In this document: positions 32,015 through 43,589 of the stretch, piece after piece
How positions within the stretch are numbered: position 1 is the stretch's first letter
Layout: each line of letters opens with the position of its first letter
DNA from: Chelonoidis abingdonii
Taxonomy: Eukaryota > Chordata > Testudines > Testudinidae
Length of the DNA stretch: 64,000 nt
Direction of reading: 5' to 3'
Assembly: GCF_003597395.2 (NCBI RefSeq)
Contig: NC_133770.1
Location: 28,143,823-28,207,822, forward strand
The notes under the pieces: generated by a model
Database searches by the model: none
Seen by the model: the letters and a program-made list of their open reading frames with translations, nothing else
Told to the model about the DNA's origin: nothing
Position numbers and translations under genes: made by a program

Positions 32015-32860
32015 TAATGTTGTGGAAAATAGTGGAAGAGGGAGAGATTCCAGAGGACTGGAAAAGGGCAAATATAGTGTCCATCAGTAAAAATGGAAAT
32101 AAGGACAACCCAGGGACTTACAGACCAATCAGCTTTAACTACTGGGAAAGATAATGGAGCAAATAATTAAGCAATCTATTTGCAAACTCCTATAAGATAA
32201 TAAGGTGAAAGGTAACAGTCAATATGAATTTGTCAAGAACAAATCATATTAAACAAATCTAATAGCTTTCTTTGACAGGATAACAAGCCTTGTGGCTGGG
32301 GGGAAGCAGTAGACATGATATATCTTGACTTTAGTAAGGCTTTTGATACTGTCTCGCATGGACTTTCTTATAAACAAACTGGAGAAATGCAACATAGATA
32401 GAGCTACTATAAGGTGGATGCGTAACTGGTTGGAAAACAATTCCCAGAGAGTAGGAAAGGCATATCGAATAGAGTCCTTCAGGGATAAGTTCTGGGTCTG
32501 ATTCTGTTCAATATCTTCATCAATGATTTAGATAATAGCATAGAGAGAATACCCTCATACAGTTTGCTGATGTACCAAGATCGGAGGGGTTGCAAGTGCC
32601 CTGGAGAATAGGATTGAAATTCAAAATGATTTGGACAAACTGTAGAAATGGTCTGAAATAAATAGGATGGAATTCAATGAGGAAAATGCAAAGTACCCAA
32701 CGTAGGAAGGAACAATCAGTTGCACACATACAAAATGGGAAATGACTGACTAGGAAGGAATACTGCGGAAAGGGATCTCGGGGTTATAGTGGAGCATAAG
32801 CTAAATATGAGTCAAAAGTGTAACACTGTTGCAAAAAGAGCAAAGGTCAGACAGATAGGT
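32015..32860 (+). mobile_element. CR1 LINE reverse-transcriptase remnant
   Basis: Broken frames give 'EEGEIPEDWKRANIVSISK', 'PGTYRPISF', then motif A 'YLDFSKAFDTV' (about 32321-32360), 'LVENNS'-like text, and 'QFADV' (about 32560) where motif C (FADD) is expected, so the second aspartate is lost. Numerous stops and indels make it an old copy. The 3' UTR is absent. Confidence 0.82.
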
Positions 32861-32911
32861 ATGTGCTAACTACTATCTGCTAAGATATCTGTTCGACCTT
32901 GTGTTTTGCTG

Positions 32912-33022
32912 TGACACTCTGAGTGCCTTTCTCAGATCTGAGGAGGAGCTCTGTGTAGCTTGAGAGCTTCTCTCTCTCACCAACAGAAGTTGGTTCAGTA
33001 AAAGATATTACCTCACCCACCT
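32912..33022 (+). repeat. Fragment of a common reptile repeat ('accaacagaagttggtccaataaaag' family)
   Basis: 'ctgaggaggagctctgtgtagcttgagagcttctctctctcaccaacagaagttggttcagtaaaagatattacctcacccacctt' is a widely dispersed repeat in turtles, as I recall it. It breaks off at 33022, where a GC-rich insert starts. A match to the expected continuation (GTCTCTCTAAT) may follow at 33340-33350. Confidence 0.6.
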
Positions 33023-33340
33023 TCATGGGTGGCATGTGAACCACTCATTTGGAGAGACTAGCCCCTGCCCCTGCCTCTTCTGCCTGAGGCCCCGCCCTTC
33101 CGCCCTCTCTCCTTCAGCACCCTTACCCCTGGAGTGCTGGGTGGCTCCAAGGTCTCCAGCCACCCCAGAGTCCTGGGATGCCTGCAGGCCCATCCCAGCC
33201 TCAGCCTCTGCCTGCTTCAGGGAACAGGAGCAACCTGGGCTGGGGCCATGGGGGAAGAGTGGGAGTCTCAGGGCAGAGTGTGTTTGGGGAGGCTTAGCCT
33301 CCTCTGGCCTGTGATACCCACCACCCATGCCCATGATGTC
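33023..33340. mobile_element. GC-rich insert with short inverted ends, possible DNA transposon
   Basis: It begins CATGGGTGG and ends CCACCCATG, inverted copies of each other. It sits inside the repeat at 32912, whose sequence seems to resume afterwards. The interior ('cccctgcccctgcctcttctgcctgaggccccgcccttccgcc') resembles GC-rich turtle MITEs. No transposase and no clean target duplication. Confidence 0.4.
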
Positions 33341-33360
33341 GCTCTAATTACTTTGTTATG

Positions 33361-35624
33361 ATACTCAATCAGCACAAAATTCAACCATGGTGGGGTAACT
33401 TGGCACAAGCGCCTCCACTCCACTTAAACTGAGCATAGGGGCTGTGTGCTGTGTGTGGGACCGGCGTCTGAGCAGCCATATGTACATTGGAATTTGTTCC
33501 TGGTATGCCAGTGGTGCTCTGGAGCAGTAGTTGTGGGAGGGAGAAGAGGGCTACGCAGTAGCACAGCACCCTGGCCGTGGCCAGAAGGGGTAAATTTACC
33601 TCCCTGAATACTCAGGCTTTATGCAGTTAGACTGAATATAAAACACAGGATGAAACCCCAGATTCAGGGCTATGGTTCTGTTTCACATGCAGGCAAGATG
33701 TGACCTGGCTGCTTAGGCGCGCTATGCCCTATCCACAGATTGAGAGGAGGATTGCTCCCCCTTTCCCCAAGTTAGTCTCATGTGAACGCCAGGTTCCAAG
33801 GCTTTGTGCCTGGGCTAGGATTTCACAATTAGACCATGAGAATAGCTGACTTCAGTCACTGACTCCCCAACTTCAAAACCTGCAGGCATAAATGAGGCAA
33901 CTACTTCTTTAAATAATTTTCAGGGCACTTGTTTTGGAAATGGGAGACGTGAGTTTATACCTCCTCTGATTCATGTGGTTCATTGTGTCCTGTGAACCTG
34001 ACTATTGAACTGTGGATGCATATTTTATTATTGTGCTTTAGAGACTAAAATTCAGAGACTACCAGAGGGCAGTAAAAGGCACCTGGGAAAGTAAAATATA
34101 TCTAAGAGCTTTTTAATTCCTTATAATAAAAAAAGGAACATGTGTAATAAATTATCACTTTCCAGAAGGCTTTTTTACACTGTAACTAAGGATCAGACCC
34201 ATATACTATAAACAACTTCTTGGCCCACTCAGAATCTGCAAATCCAAAAGCAGAAATCCAAATGGTGGACTTCTGCCAGTCGTCTCACAATGGGGCAAAT
34301 TGCTTTGTCAGTATCAGGCTGGCGGCAATGGGGAACTTCTGCCAGAGTTTAATACAAAAGGCTTCCTGAGCCAGGAAGATAGGCCAGTCTATGAAAGCTT
34401 GAATCAACATTGTGGTAGCCTCATGTTACTGGGCTGCTTTTGTGATACTATGCATCTGCTTTAGTCATTTCCCAAATTCCAACTTCGTTTTTCTAAATCC
34501 TTTCTGATCAGATTACATGCAATTAAATTACTTCACTGAGCAAATCATGTTCATACATTTGCCTTATTGATTGTCCAGAACAGTGCTTCATGAGTCCAGC
34601 ATGCTACATGGCTCCTGCAAAACTCTGCAATGCAATAAGATGATTTATTTTAATGGACGAGCTATTTATGATGGAAAAATAGATCTAATTTCAATTACAG
34701 GTCTAATGAGAGTGACTCATAAAAACAGGAACTTACATTTTGTGTAGATCAAAGAAACAATGAAGAATGATTATTATTTGCAATGCATTTCCATTCTATT
34801 TATTATTTGCTAATAAAAATTAATTTTATTCAGCTTTTGCTAGAGATAAATTTGCAAAGGAGAAAGGATAAATAAGCTACTCTTGCTTGTATTTTATGAG
34901 ACATCTATATAAAAGAAATCACTATCATGGCTGATAGATGATGTGGGCATTGACCCTGATCAATGATATGAGGAAGAAAAAGATATCCTGCTAAATTAAG
35001 TCTACATTTACTCACAGGTCTTTTCACAGCTCTATTTCTGTTAGGATTGTATATTTTAGTAAAGACCAAATGGGAGGCAGAAATGAATTCTGAAAGAGAT
35101 ACGCTTGCTGAAATGGACAAGTGTGGACCCCTGTGCTCAGGAGAGGCCCCACTGATCAAAATGTTGAGGCCCTCGTCATGGGATATGGGGACTCCAACTG
35201 TTATCAGGAATGGGGTACCTGTTGACTTGTTAATATTCCAATCACTGTCTCTTACTAGCAAAGATACTGCTAAAAAATCTCTCACTCACTAACAAAAAGA
35301 GGAAATAGTCAAAGCTGCAACGATTGATATCTTTGTTATTTTAGTTATTTCGAAAAATTAAGGGCCACATTGTGGCCAACTCCTATACAAGTATGCAAGG
35401 TTTAGAGGAGCAAAGAGCTCTCACCTTGATGTTTGGCTGCACCAGCCTCAGTACTATCCCACATCAGGGACATCCTCTACAATAGTAGCATACTCTAGGG
35501 CAAGCCACTCCAAGAGATGTCAGCCCCAGAGGAGAATTGTATGCTCCATGTCCTGAAGAGCTGTAGCAACAGGGGTACTCTATGTGCATTCTGGAGAGCT
35601 CCAGGAGACAATGAGTGTCTCTGA
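33361..35624. other. Unique sequence, no gene seen; possible conserved stretch at 34480-34830
   Basis: 34480-34830 is AT-rich, non-repetitive and rich in ATTA/TAAT words, like many conserved enhancers, but this is only an impression. Open frames at 34905-35292 (both strands) show no domain. Confidence 0.35.
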
Positions 35625-35632
35625 GGCACAGT

Positions 35633-35905
35633 CAGGGGCAGTTCTAGGCATTCTGCCACCCCAAGCACGGCAGGCAGGTTGCCTTCAGCAGTTTGCCTGC
35701 AGAGCGTCCGCTGAAGCTGCGGGACCAGCGACCCTCCACAGGCACGCCTGCAGGAGGTCTGCCGAAGCCGCGGGACCAGCAGACCGTCTGCAGGCAAGCC
35801 GCCAAAGGCAGCCTGTCTGCCGTCCTTGTGGTGCCAGCAGAACGCCCCCCGCGGCTTGCCGCCCCAAGCACGCGCTTGGTGTGCTGGGGCCTCGAGCCGC
35901 CCCTG
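35633..35905. mobile_element. hAT-type MITE, 273 bp
   Basis: The termini are CAGGGGCAGTTCTAGG and, on the opposite strand, CAGGGGCGGCTCGAGG. The flanks GGCACAGT (35625-35632) and GACACAAT (35906-35913) match at 6 of 8, so it is an older insertion. The interior is a GC-rich set of 'gcc-gccgaagccgcgggaccagc' repeats, giving artefactual open frames in several frames. Confidence 0.8.
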
Positions 35906-35913
35906 GACACAAT

Positions 35914-37034
35914 GCCTTCAAGCATTCCCATGATGGTGATCCAAACTGGCCCAAATCCCAGTTCACATCTGTGTCTAAAAGCTTTAAATAATGATTTATT
36001 TCCTAGTAGAAGGGGAGAAGTAGGAATCTTAAGGAGTGGAGGCAGCAGCAGTGAAAACACATTAAAGTCAGCAGACACATTTAATACAAAAATAGTCTCT
36101 CAGAACAAGTTCATCAAATAATCAGAGCACAAGAAAAACTGCTTTATTTTAATCATAAATGCCTTGTGCTCAAATATACAAAATATGCCCATAACATGGG
36201 TCTCTCCCCAATTTCTGTATGAAATAAGGGAAGGAAAAGTAGATTTTTTTTTTGATACTACTGAAAATTAAATAATCATTACACACAAAGGTACAGATGG
36301 GCCCAAGCCGCTAAACTCTATAGTAAGAAAAACTTTTTCCTAGACCAGAACATTTCCATTCCAGGAACACCACTCTATTTTCAGCATCTTAGTAAACAAC
36401 TTTAAATCAGGCCTTGCTTTCAGCTATGGTCTAACCCCCACTTGGAGTTTGTAAGCTGTTGGAACTGGAGATTGAGCCTATGGGGAGTCTTACTCTAGGG
36501 CCTACAACAGTAATGGCTGCCAGACCTGGCTGACGCTATTTCCCAGCATGCCTAGAGTCAAGGGTCGAGGCAGAATGGACTAGAAACTGTTGCTGAGGTC
36601 AGTATGGAGGCTTCTTCACGGGGTAATATGGACAAGCAGTCTGCTGTACCAAGGATGAGACAGGCCAGCTTAGCCCTTCAATGGGTGGGAACAGACGGAC
36701 TCAGAGACAAAGAGTGTAGTTTTAGTTTCAGTTATGAATTGAGAGAGAAGCAGATCATCTCAGGGGGTCTCTGCTTAATTGCCTTTCCTCCACAAACAGA
36801 GTCTTGGGTCTGCTATGGGAGTGCATAAGCCAGGCAGCTTCAGCCCTGCAGAGACCAGTTGCCAGAATGGCAGAGAATCGACCTGGTGCCAATCACCAAG
36901 AGCCAGTCAAGAGCTCCAGAGGACTCCAGACCAGGAAGGAGGAGAAGACCCAGCTGCACCCATAGGCAGGGACACTGTATGGCAAATCTTTTTTATTTAA
37001 GCTGGCCAGTGTTCACAGCACTGCAGCACTTTTC
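35914..37034. other. No gene seen; 36420-36990 may be an unclassified repeat
   Basis: 36420-36990 has higher GC and retroelement-like phrasing, but no termini or target duplication was found. An open frame at 36604-36828 lacks any domain. Confidence 0.3.
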
Positions 37035-37239
37035 TCCAGAGTCATCCTCAGTGTGCCATCTGGCCAGCATGTTCCTGCAACCCACTGCTTCCCACAGCTC
37101 CCATTGGCTGGGAATGGCAAACTGCAGCCAATGGGAGCTGCCTGTGGCCAGTCAATGGAAACAAACTGTCTTGTGGCCTGCCAGCGGTTTACCCTGATGG
37201 GTCGCATGCAGCTCGCATGCTGCAGGTTATCTACCATTG
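37035..37239 (-). mobile_element. hAT-like element, other end of the 20298 family
   Basis: On the minus strand it starts CAATGGTAGATAACCTGCAGC, a diverged form of the CAGTGGTGGGCAACCTGCGG terminus. An internal palindrome pairs CAGCTCCCATTGGCTG (37095-37110) with CAGCCAATGGGAGCTG (37125-37140). The left boundary is not clear. Confidence 0.55.
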
Positions 37240-37247
37240 ATGTAAGG

Positions 37248-38621
37248 ACTACAATAGTAATTCATGTTCTTAAAACTTTGCCCCAGAGTATGCTGACTCT
37301 TCTAAAACTTTTTGAGATCTGAAAACCTTAAACTAACTTTTTTTACATTTTGGTCACCTCTCTACTTCTTTCTTTGGCCACAAGTGTAAGCAAAAATACT
37401 GAAATACTATTAGAAAACCATTTCAAATGTTTTTCAGACTAGGCCAGCATCAGGATTAGCTGTGAATCAAACAGCTATCCCTGTTCTGACAAAGCTTACT
37501 TCCAAATTTCCAATCCGAAGAGGTACGAATAAATCAAAATGACTAGTTTTAATCTCAACTGTATGAGGGAACTATATAAGAGCTTGATCAAATCCCAACA
37601 AAGTCTACGGGAGTCTCTCCAATGATTTAATTGGGCTTTGCTATATCAGTCCCTAAACGTACATTGTAATAATACATGCCATGGCTCCCAAAAGGGCCAT
37701 TTACCAAGGGTATAAATACTGTGAACCCGGGTAGAATCTACTTGAATTTAGTGAAGTAGAGCAAGAGTCCCTAATTTCTAGAGTGCATTGCAGTGCGTAA
37801 ATTGCAATTACATTTATAACGAACTTCCATGTAGGCAAAACTTACAGATGACCTGGCAAATCCTAATTCTTATATTAAGCTCTCCCTATATGTGTGAAAC
37901 TCCCATTGACACCAATGGGAGATCTGTGCTTCTTCATATAGCATGATCACAGAGTCAAGGACCAATGTGTACTTACAGAGAAGTTGTTCTTTCAAAAAAT
38001 ATGTATCTTGGTTAACAGAGGCTTCCGGTGTACTTGGCTGATGCTCAGTTTCTAATGTTGTAAAATAAGGATTAAACCTGAGCTTGACATGCTGGCCATA
38101 ACTTTCACTGATTCATAGTAAATAATTAGCATGAATGGTCAACATGAGCCAAGCCATGGGCAATTAGGCAGTCAATTAAGGGCTTCTGTGCAGGAGAAAT
38201 ATCTCTGGCTTAGCATAGTGGAAACTATTTATTTCTCATCAACTCTGAAACTCCATTCAGCCTTTGGGTAGTTAGAGAGGATTTCATTTAACTGTGGTAC
38301 ATTATCATTAGTTGTTTGAATATATCATTATTTTCTATTTTCTGAACCACTGATTCTTTAGAACTACTTAAATTGGTGCTAATGTCCTTTTACACTTATC
38401 AGATGATATCTCCACCACCGCTTCATGTCTTCTGGGCACAAATTCATTTTTGTCTGTTACCTTTTTTTCCTTTTAGAATTATACTAACCCTCATTATTGG
38501 AAGTTTTAGATCTTTTCTTTCTATTTAAAAAATGTGTTAGCATCTCCAAACACTTTCAATCCTTGGGATACTATGATACACAATATTATTATCAGGCACT
38601 CCTCGGAAACAATTTTATGTG
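37248..38621. other. Unique sequence, no gene seen
   Basis: No repeat or exon recognised apart from possible eroded palindromic-family traces near 37590-37640. Confidence 0.4.
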
Positions 38622-38722
38622 ATCTGATTCACCAGTGCATTTTTTCAGTTTTATGCTGGTGTGACCCAACTGATTTATATTACATGGGCATAAAACTGGA
38701 GTAATCTAGTGGTGAATCAGAT
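38622..38722. repeat. 101-bp palindromic element
   Basis: Outer arms ATCTGATTCACCA (38622-38634) and TGGTGAATCAGAT (38710-38722) are perfect complements. Inner arms CAGTTTTATGC (38646-38656) and GCATAAAACTG (38688-38698) are also perfect. The remaining sequence pairs poorly. It belongs with the dispersed palindromic elements of this window. Confidence 0.75.
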
Positions 38723-38784
38723 TGTTGCATTACAAATAGACAGGAAGTGTGGACAGTTTTCAATCTAACGTTCAATCTGTTCTG

Positions 38785-38996
38785 CTTTCAGGCCCTGATT
38801 CAGCGCCTATTGAAGTCAATAGAAATCTTTCCTTTGACTTAAATAGAGACTGTATTACCGGGGTGCTCTCTCTGAAGTTAATGGGCAAGAATCATTGTTG
38901 CCCAGTACAGATTTCAGTCCAATAAGTCAATTTTTTGTGTCCATAGAAGTCAATGGCAAACTTCCCAATTATTCCAGTGAGACCAGGATTTGGTAC
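38785..38996. repeat. Two further traces of the palindromic family
   Basis: 'ctgattcagcgcctattgaagtcaatag' (38794-38822) and 'agaagtcaatggcaaacttcccaattattccagtgagaccaggattt' (38946-38992) carry the AAGTCAATGG core and the flanking words of the family. Confidence 0.4.
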
Positions 38997-39147
38997 AAGT
39001 CATTACAAAGAATGGCCTTCAGCATAAACAAGAATATAACAGAACAAAGTAAAATGTTTAACTGTCTCATTGAAATCAATTGCAATCAGTTAAGATGCAG
39101 TCTCTTGGCCCAAGCTTTGGCTGGGACTATTAATTCTTTGAGCCTAA

Positions 39148-40625
39148 TAATCATAGAATCATAGAATAATAGACTGTAAGGTCAGAACGGACCATCATGA
39201 TCATCGAGTCTGACCTCCTGCACAGCGCAGGCCACTTAATCCCACCCACCCACTCCTGTAACAAAGTCCTAACCTATGTCTGAGCCACTGACGTCCTCAA
39301 ATCATGGTTTAAAGACTTCAAGGTGCAGAAAATCCTCCAGCAAGTGACCTGTGCCGCATGCTGCAGAGGAAAGCAAAAAAAACCCCACCAAAACAACAGG
39401 GCCTCTGCCAACCTGCCCTGGAGGAAAATTCCTTCCCGACTCCAAATATGGCAATCAGCGAAACCCTGAGCATGTGGACAAGACTCACCAGCCAGCACCC
39501 AGGAAAGAATTCTCTGTAGTAACTCATATCCCACCACATCTAGCATTCCATCACAGACCATTGGGAGTATTTACCGCTAATAGTCAGAGATCAATTAATT
39601 GAGAAAATTAGGCTATCCCATCATACCATCCCCTCCATAAACTTATCAAGTTTAGTCTTGAAGCCAGATATGTCTTTTGCCCCAATTGTTCCCCTTGGAA
39701 GGCTGTCCCAGAAATTCACTCCTCTGATGGTTAGAAAGTCTAATTTCAAGTCTAAACTTCCTGATGGCCAGTTTATATCCATTTGTTCTTGTATCCACAT
39801 TGGTACTGAACTTAAATAATTACTCTCCCTCCCTGGTATTTATCCCTCTAATATATTTATAGAGAGCAATCGTATCTCCCCTTGAGTTCTTTTGGTTAGG
39901 CTTAAACAAGCCAAGCTCTTTGAGTCTCCTTTTCATAAGACAAGTTTTCCATTCCTCGGATCATCCTAGTAGCCCTTCTCTGTACCTGTTACAGTTTGAA
40001 TTCTCCTCTTTAACATGGGAGACCAGAACTGGCGCACAGTATTCAGATGAGGGTCTCCCAGTGTCTTGTATAATGGTACTAAACACTCCTATCTCTACTA
40101 AAAACCTCGCCCGATGGCATCCCCCAGATCGCAATTAGTTTTTTTTTTTTCACGGCCATATCACATTGGTGCCTCACAGTTATCCTGTGATCAACCAACA
40201 CTTCAGGTCCTTCCCCTCCTCTGTTACTTCTAACTGATGAGTACCCAGCTTACAATAAAAATTCTTGTTATTAATCCCTAAATGCATGACCTTGCACTTT
40301 TCACTATTAAATTTCATCCTATTACTATTTCTCCAGTTCACAAGGTCATCCAGATCTTCCTGTATGCTGTCTCGATCCTTCTCTGTATTGGCAATACCTC
40401 CCAGCTTTGTGTCATTGGCAAACTTTATTAGCACACTCCCACTTTTTGTGCCAAGGTCAGTAATAAAAAGATTAAATAATACTGGTCCCCAAACCGATTC
40501 CAGAGGAACACCACTAATAACTTCCCTCCAGCCTGACAGTTCACTTTTCAGTATGACCCACTGTAGTCTCCCCTTTAACCAGTTCCTTATCCACCTTTCA
40601 ATTTTTAGTACGCTCTCCCACATAT
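39148..40625 (-). mobile_element. CR1 LINE, 3' 1.5 kb, minus strand
   Basis: The left edge is the CR1 tail (tcatagaatcatagaata, the complement of ATTCTATGA repeats), followed by 'ggtcagaacggaccatcatgatcatcgagtctgacctcctgcacagcgcaggcca', the classical CR1 3' UTR. RT coding remnants occupy 39580-40623 on the minus strand. 5' truncated. A different subfamily from 29099-30228. Confidence 0.92.
40180..40623 (-). pseudogene. CR1 reverse-transcriptase core fragment
   Basis: A 147-codon frame with 'GVPLESVWGPVLFNLFITDL' at residues 38-57 (RT motif B region; consensus GVPQGSVLGP) and 'KFANDTKLGG' at 67-76, where the family has FADD. The first catalytic aspartate is replaced by asparagine, so the enzyme would be dead. 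'EKCKVMHLG' near residue 108 is the conserved post-catalytic motif. The downstream frame continues with indels to about 39580. Confidence 0.9.
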
Positions 40626-42943
40626 ATAATAAAACTTCATGGAATACCTCCGCTACAACTGTACAAATAACACAGCAATAAAAGTTAACTCACAAAAGCA
40701 ATTAGTTAATTTTCAAAATTGTTGAACACCCACTATTGAGGCCAATGTTTCAGCTTCTGTTTAGGCACCTAGATGAAGTGTCCAGATTTTCATAAGGATT
40801 TAACACTTAATAGCTCTCACTGAGAACAAAGGGAGATGTGTGGTGATGATTACTTTTGAAAATTTGGCCCTACAATGCTATTTTATTATTAACTTTACTT
40901 TTTAAGTTTTTTCCTTCCCAGTTGTCCCATCCAGTCAACTATGGGCTATCATTGTGCTTCTGTGTTGAGGAAAACTTTCACCTTATGTATATACAAAATA
41001 AAATCCCTAAATTGAAGGGCTTTCAATGCTATGTACTATCTGACAGACTGAATTTAAAGAAAAATATCTGATTAACATGCATTTGTTATAAAGGTTCCAT
41101 TCCATTCACCCTCCCTTCCATCCCCACATCTGTTCTTTGCAATTCTTTTCTATTTACAGTGTTTCTCTATTGCTGCCTGTGGTAATTTTCATCTTGAACC
41201 AGTTTTTATTGATATCTAAAACAGAGGTGATTGATAGGTAAGTATATATTGTCTTCAATCAAACCATAATTTCAGCAGGATATTATTTAGCTGTACAAAG
41301 TACTACATTAGACTGGATTTCGGATAGTGTTTTCAATCTGTTTGCCATGCATGTGTCACCCATATTAATGAACACACTAGAAATACAAAGACAATGATGA
41401 ATGTTATTTATCTACATGTATTCAAGGGAAAAAGGATATTGTGAGAAGTTAGGTTGTACCTTATAGGCACAGCCAGAGCCAAGTCATTATGGAATTCCTC
41501 CCTGAACTCCTGCAGAATGCAGAGACTACACCTGAGATGCTCAAAGATAGTCAGGTAACTTTGCCTAGTGTCTAGTAGCATATGTGAGTTTTACCAGAGA
41601 AAGCTACTGGTGATGCTTTTACCTCTGTTTCTTTTTTTGTCTTTTACCTGATACTTTGCATTCTGTTGTATCTGAGGGAACCCCATCACTTTGCTAAAAG
41701 TATCTAATAATGACAAAGGACATATTGTTGCTGGTGTCTCATGACAGTCATTCTTGCTGTGTATTACTTGGAGGAAGATATTTAATGGAGATTGTTTTGG
41801 AATTTAGAGTTAGACACATAAAATCTGGACCTTTTAAAAAAAAGGAATAATAAGGCCCAAATGTCATCAATGAAAACTACTGTGAAATGGAAACAAAACA
41901 TTGATGGTGAAATTACACTGAGCCTGAAGTTTGAGGAGTGGAACTGAAGAAAGGGGTTCATGTTCCAGGAGGGACCTAGTTTGGTGGAACCACAGGGGCT
42001 CAGGAGTATAAATTGGGCAAGGCCATTGCCAGACACACATAGGCTTCTCATCATGTGCCACTGGCTTTTATGCATGCTTTATGCAGATCCAATTCGTACA
42101 ATTCTTCCTGCTTGGTTCATTACTTGTTAATGAAACAGATCCCTTTCTGAAACCTCATGTGTTTTTGTACCAAACTACTTCTCTCCCCCCGCCTCCCCAC
42201 ATACACAAAAGAGAGAGACACAAATATAGATGGAGCTTGACCATGTTTTGGTTGTAGTTACACTGATTTTACTGGCATAACTCCACTAAAACCAGTGGAG
42301 CAACATTAGTATAACAATTTATATGAAATCCAATTCAGGCGTACACAGAGGTATGACACTGGAGAGTTGTTTTATCATGCTGAAGTTCCTCATAAATAGA
42401 GCATTAGAAATGCAATATACAAACCAGTGAAAAACAGTCATTAATAACATTCAATATACTTCACTGAAAAATTCCACTGGCTTAAGGCTTTGGTATTGCT
42501 TCAAGAATGTTAATATCTATATCCTTTTAAGGAGCTCAAGTGGTTAAGTATGCTGTCATTTTTCTTAAGCTGTCTCTCTAGGTATTAATTCAAACATAAA
42601 ATATTATGCTGTCCAAGGTATTATCTAATCCTTTGTCCTTTTTATATTGCATGATACAAGTTACTATGATACCAATGAAGAAAGCAGCTCTGCTTTACTT
42701 CACCTCAGTACAGAAAATGCCTTAAAAAGTATCTGGTTTCACAATCCTAGGAAGGCTGAAGTTAATACTTCTAAACTATATTGATTTGCAAACATATATT
42801 TTCTTCTTGTACTCCGTGGAATTATCATTTGGACTGTGTTTTACCTGGATATTTGCTCTTCAGACAGAAATGGAAGAGGGACGCTTCCTGTGCAGAATTC
42901 ATTTCTAGGCTCCACACCAGTTACACATCTCCAAGTTTCTTTA
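40626..42943. other. No gene seen; short inverted-repeat traces
   Basis: Unique AT-rich sequence. CTCCACT..AGTGGAG at 42284-42301 is part of a palindromic-family trace (42255-42335). Open frames at 41782-42075 have no domain. Confidence 0.4.
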
Positions 42944-42951
42944 AATTAAGA

Positions 42952-43282
42952 CAGTAGTACCCAGCCTTATTACACAAGAGGCCACATAAACCTAAGCACA
43001 ACCTTGTGTGGGCCAAACAGATTCTACCTATTTTAATACAATTTAAAATTAGTTGTTTTGATTTATATTTTAAGTTCAGCTTGTTTCAAATACATTCAGA
43101 TAGGTAGTTTCTATATACAGTATTGTCTGTTTACACACTTGTGTACATTAAAATGATGTAAACATGATGACAAAACGCTAATGAATCGGCCGTTAATGTA
43201 TTGTGTTGAAGCAGGCTGCGAGTCTTATGAAATGCTCTGGTGGGCCATGTATGGCCCATGGGACATAGGTGGGGTACCCCTT
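42952..43282. mobile_element. hAT-type element, 331 bp, with perfect target duplication
   Basis: The left end is CAGTAGTACCCAGCC; the right end on the opposite strand is AAGGGGTACCCCACC, both derived from a CAGGGGTACCC-type terminus. AATTAAGA flanks both sides exactly (42944-42951 and 43283-43290). The interior is AT-rich with 'gtgtgggcc' and 'tggtgggccatgtatggccc' near the ends. No transposase. Confidence 0.85.
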
Positions 43283-43362
43283 AATTAAGATAAAAATTCA
43301 CCAATCTGTCTTTGTACTTATGTGACTCCCATCACCATGGAATTGGAGTGCTTCTTAAGAAT

Positions 43363-43450
43363 TTTCAATTCTGTGACCTGCGTTATATAGGAGGTCAGAC
43401 TGTATGGTGATAGTGCACCCTTCTGGCCTTAAAATCTATGAACGTATGTA
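43363..43450 (+). mobile_element. CR1-type LINE, 3'-end fragment
   Basis: 'tctgtgacctgcgttatataggaggtcagactg...cccttctggccttaaaatctatga' is the same 3' UTR subfamily as 24242-24370. Confidence 0.85.
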
Positions 43451-43589
43451 AAATTAGGAGTAATAATAACAGTAAAGATTATGGCCAAAAAAAGTATATG
43501 ATGTAGAGAGTGTTACTATCCTTGCAACATTGCAAATATGTGTGAGACTCATAATGTGGCACTTTAGAAAGGAAGAGGTACCAGGTCAA

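Noticed and set aside
35584..36121. Four overlapping open frames of 93-144 codons
   Set aside because: Fall on the GC-rich MITE at 35633-35905; arginine/alanine/proline-rich translations in all frames show composition effects.
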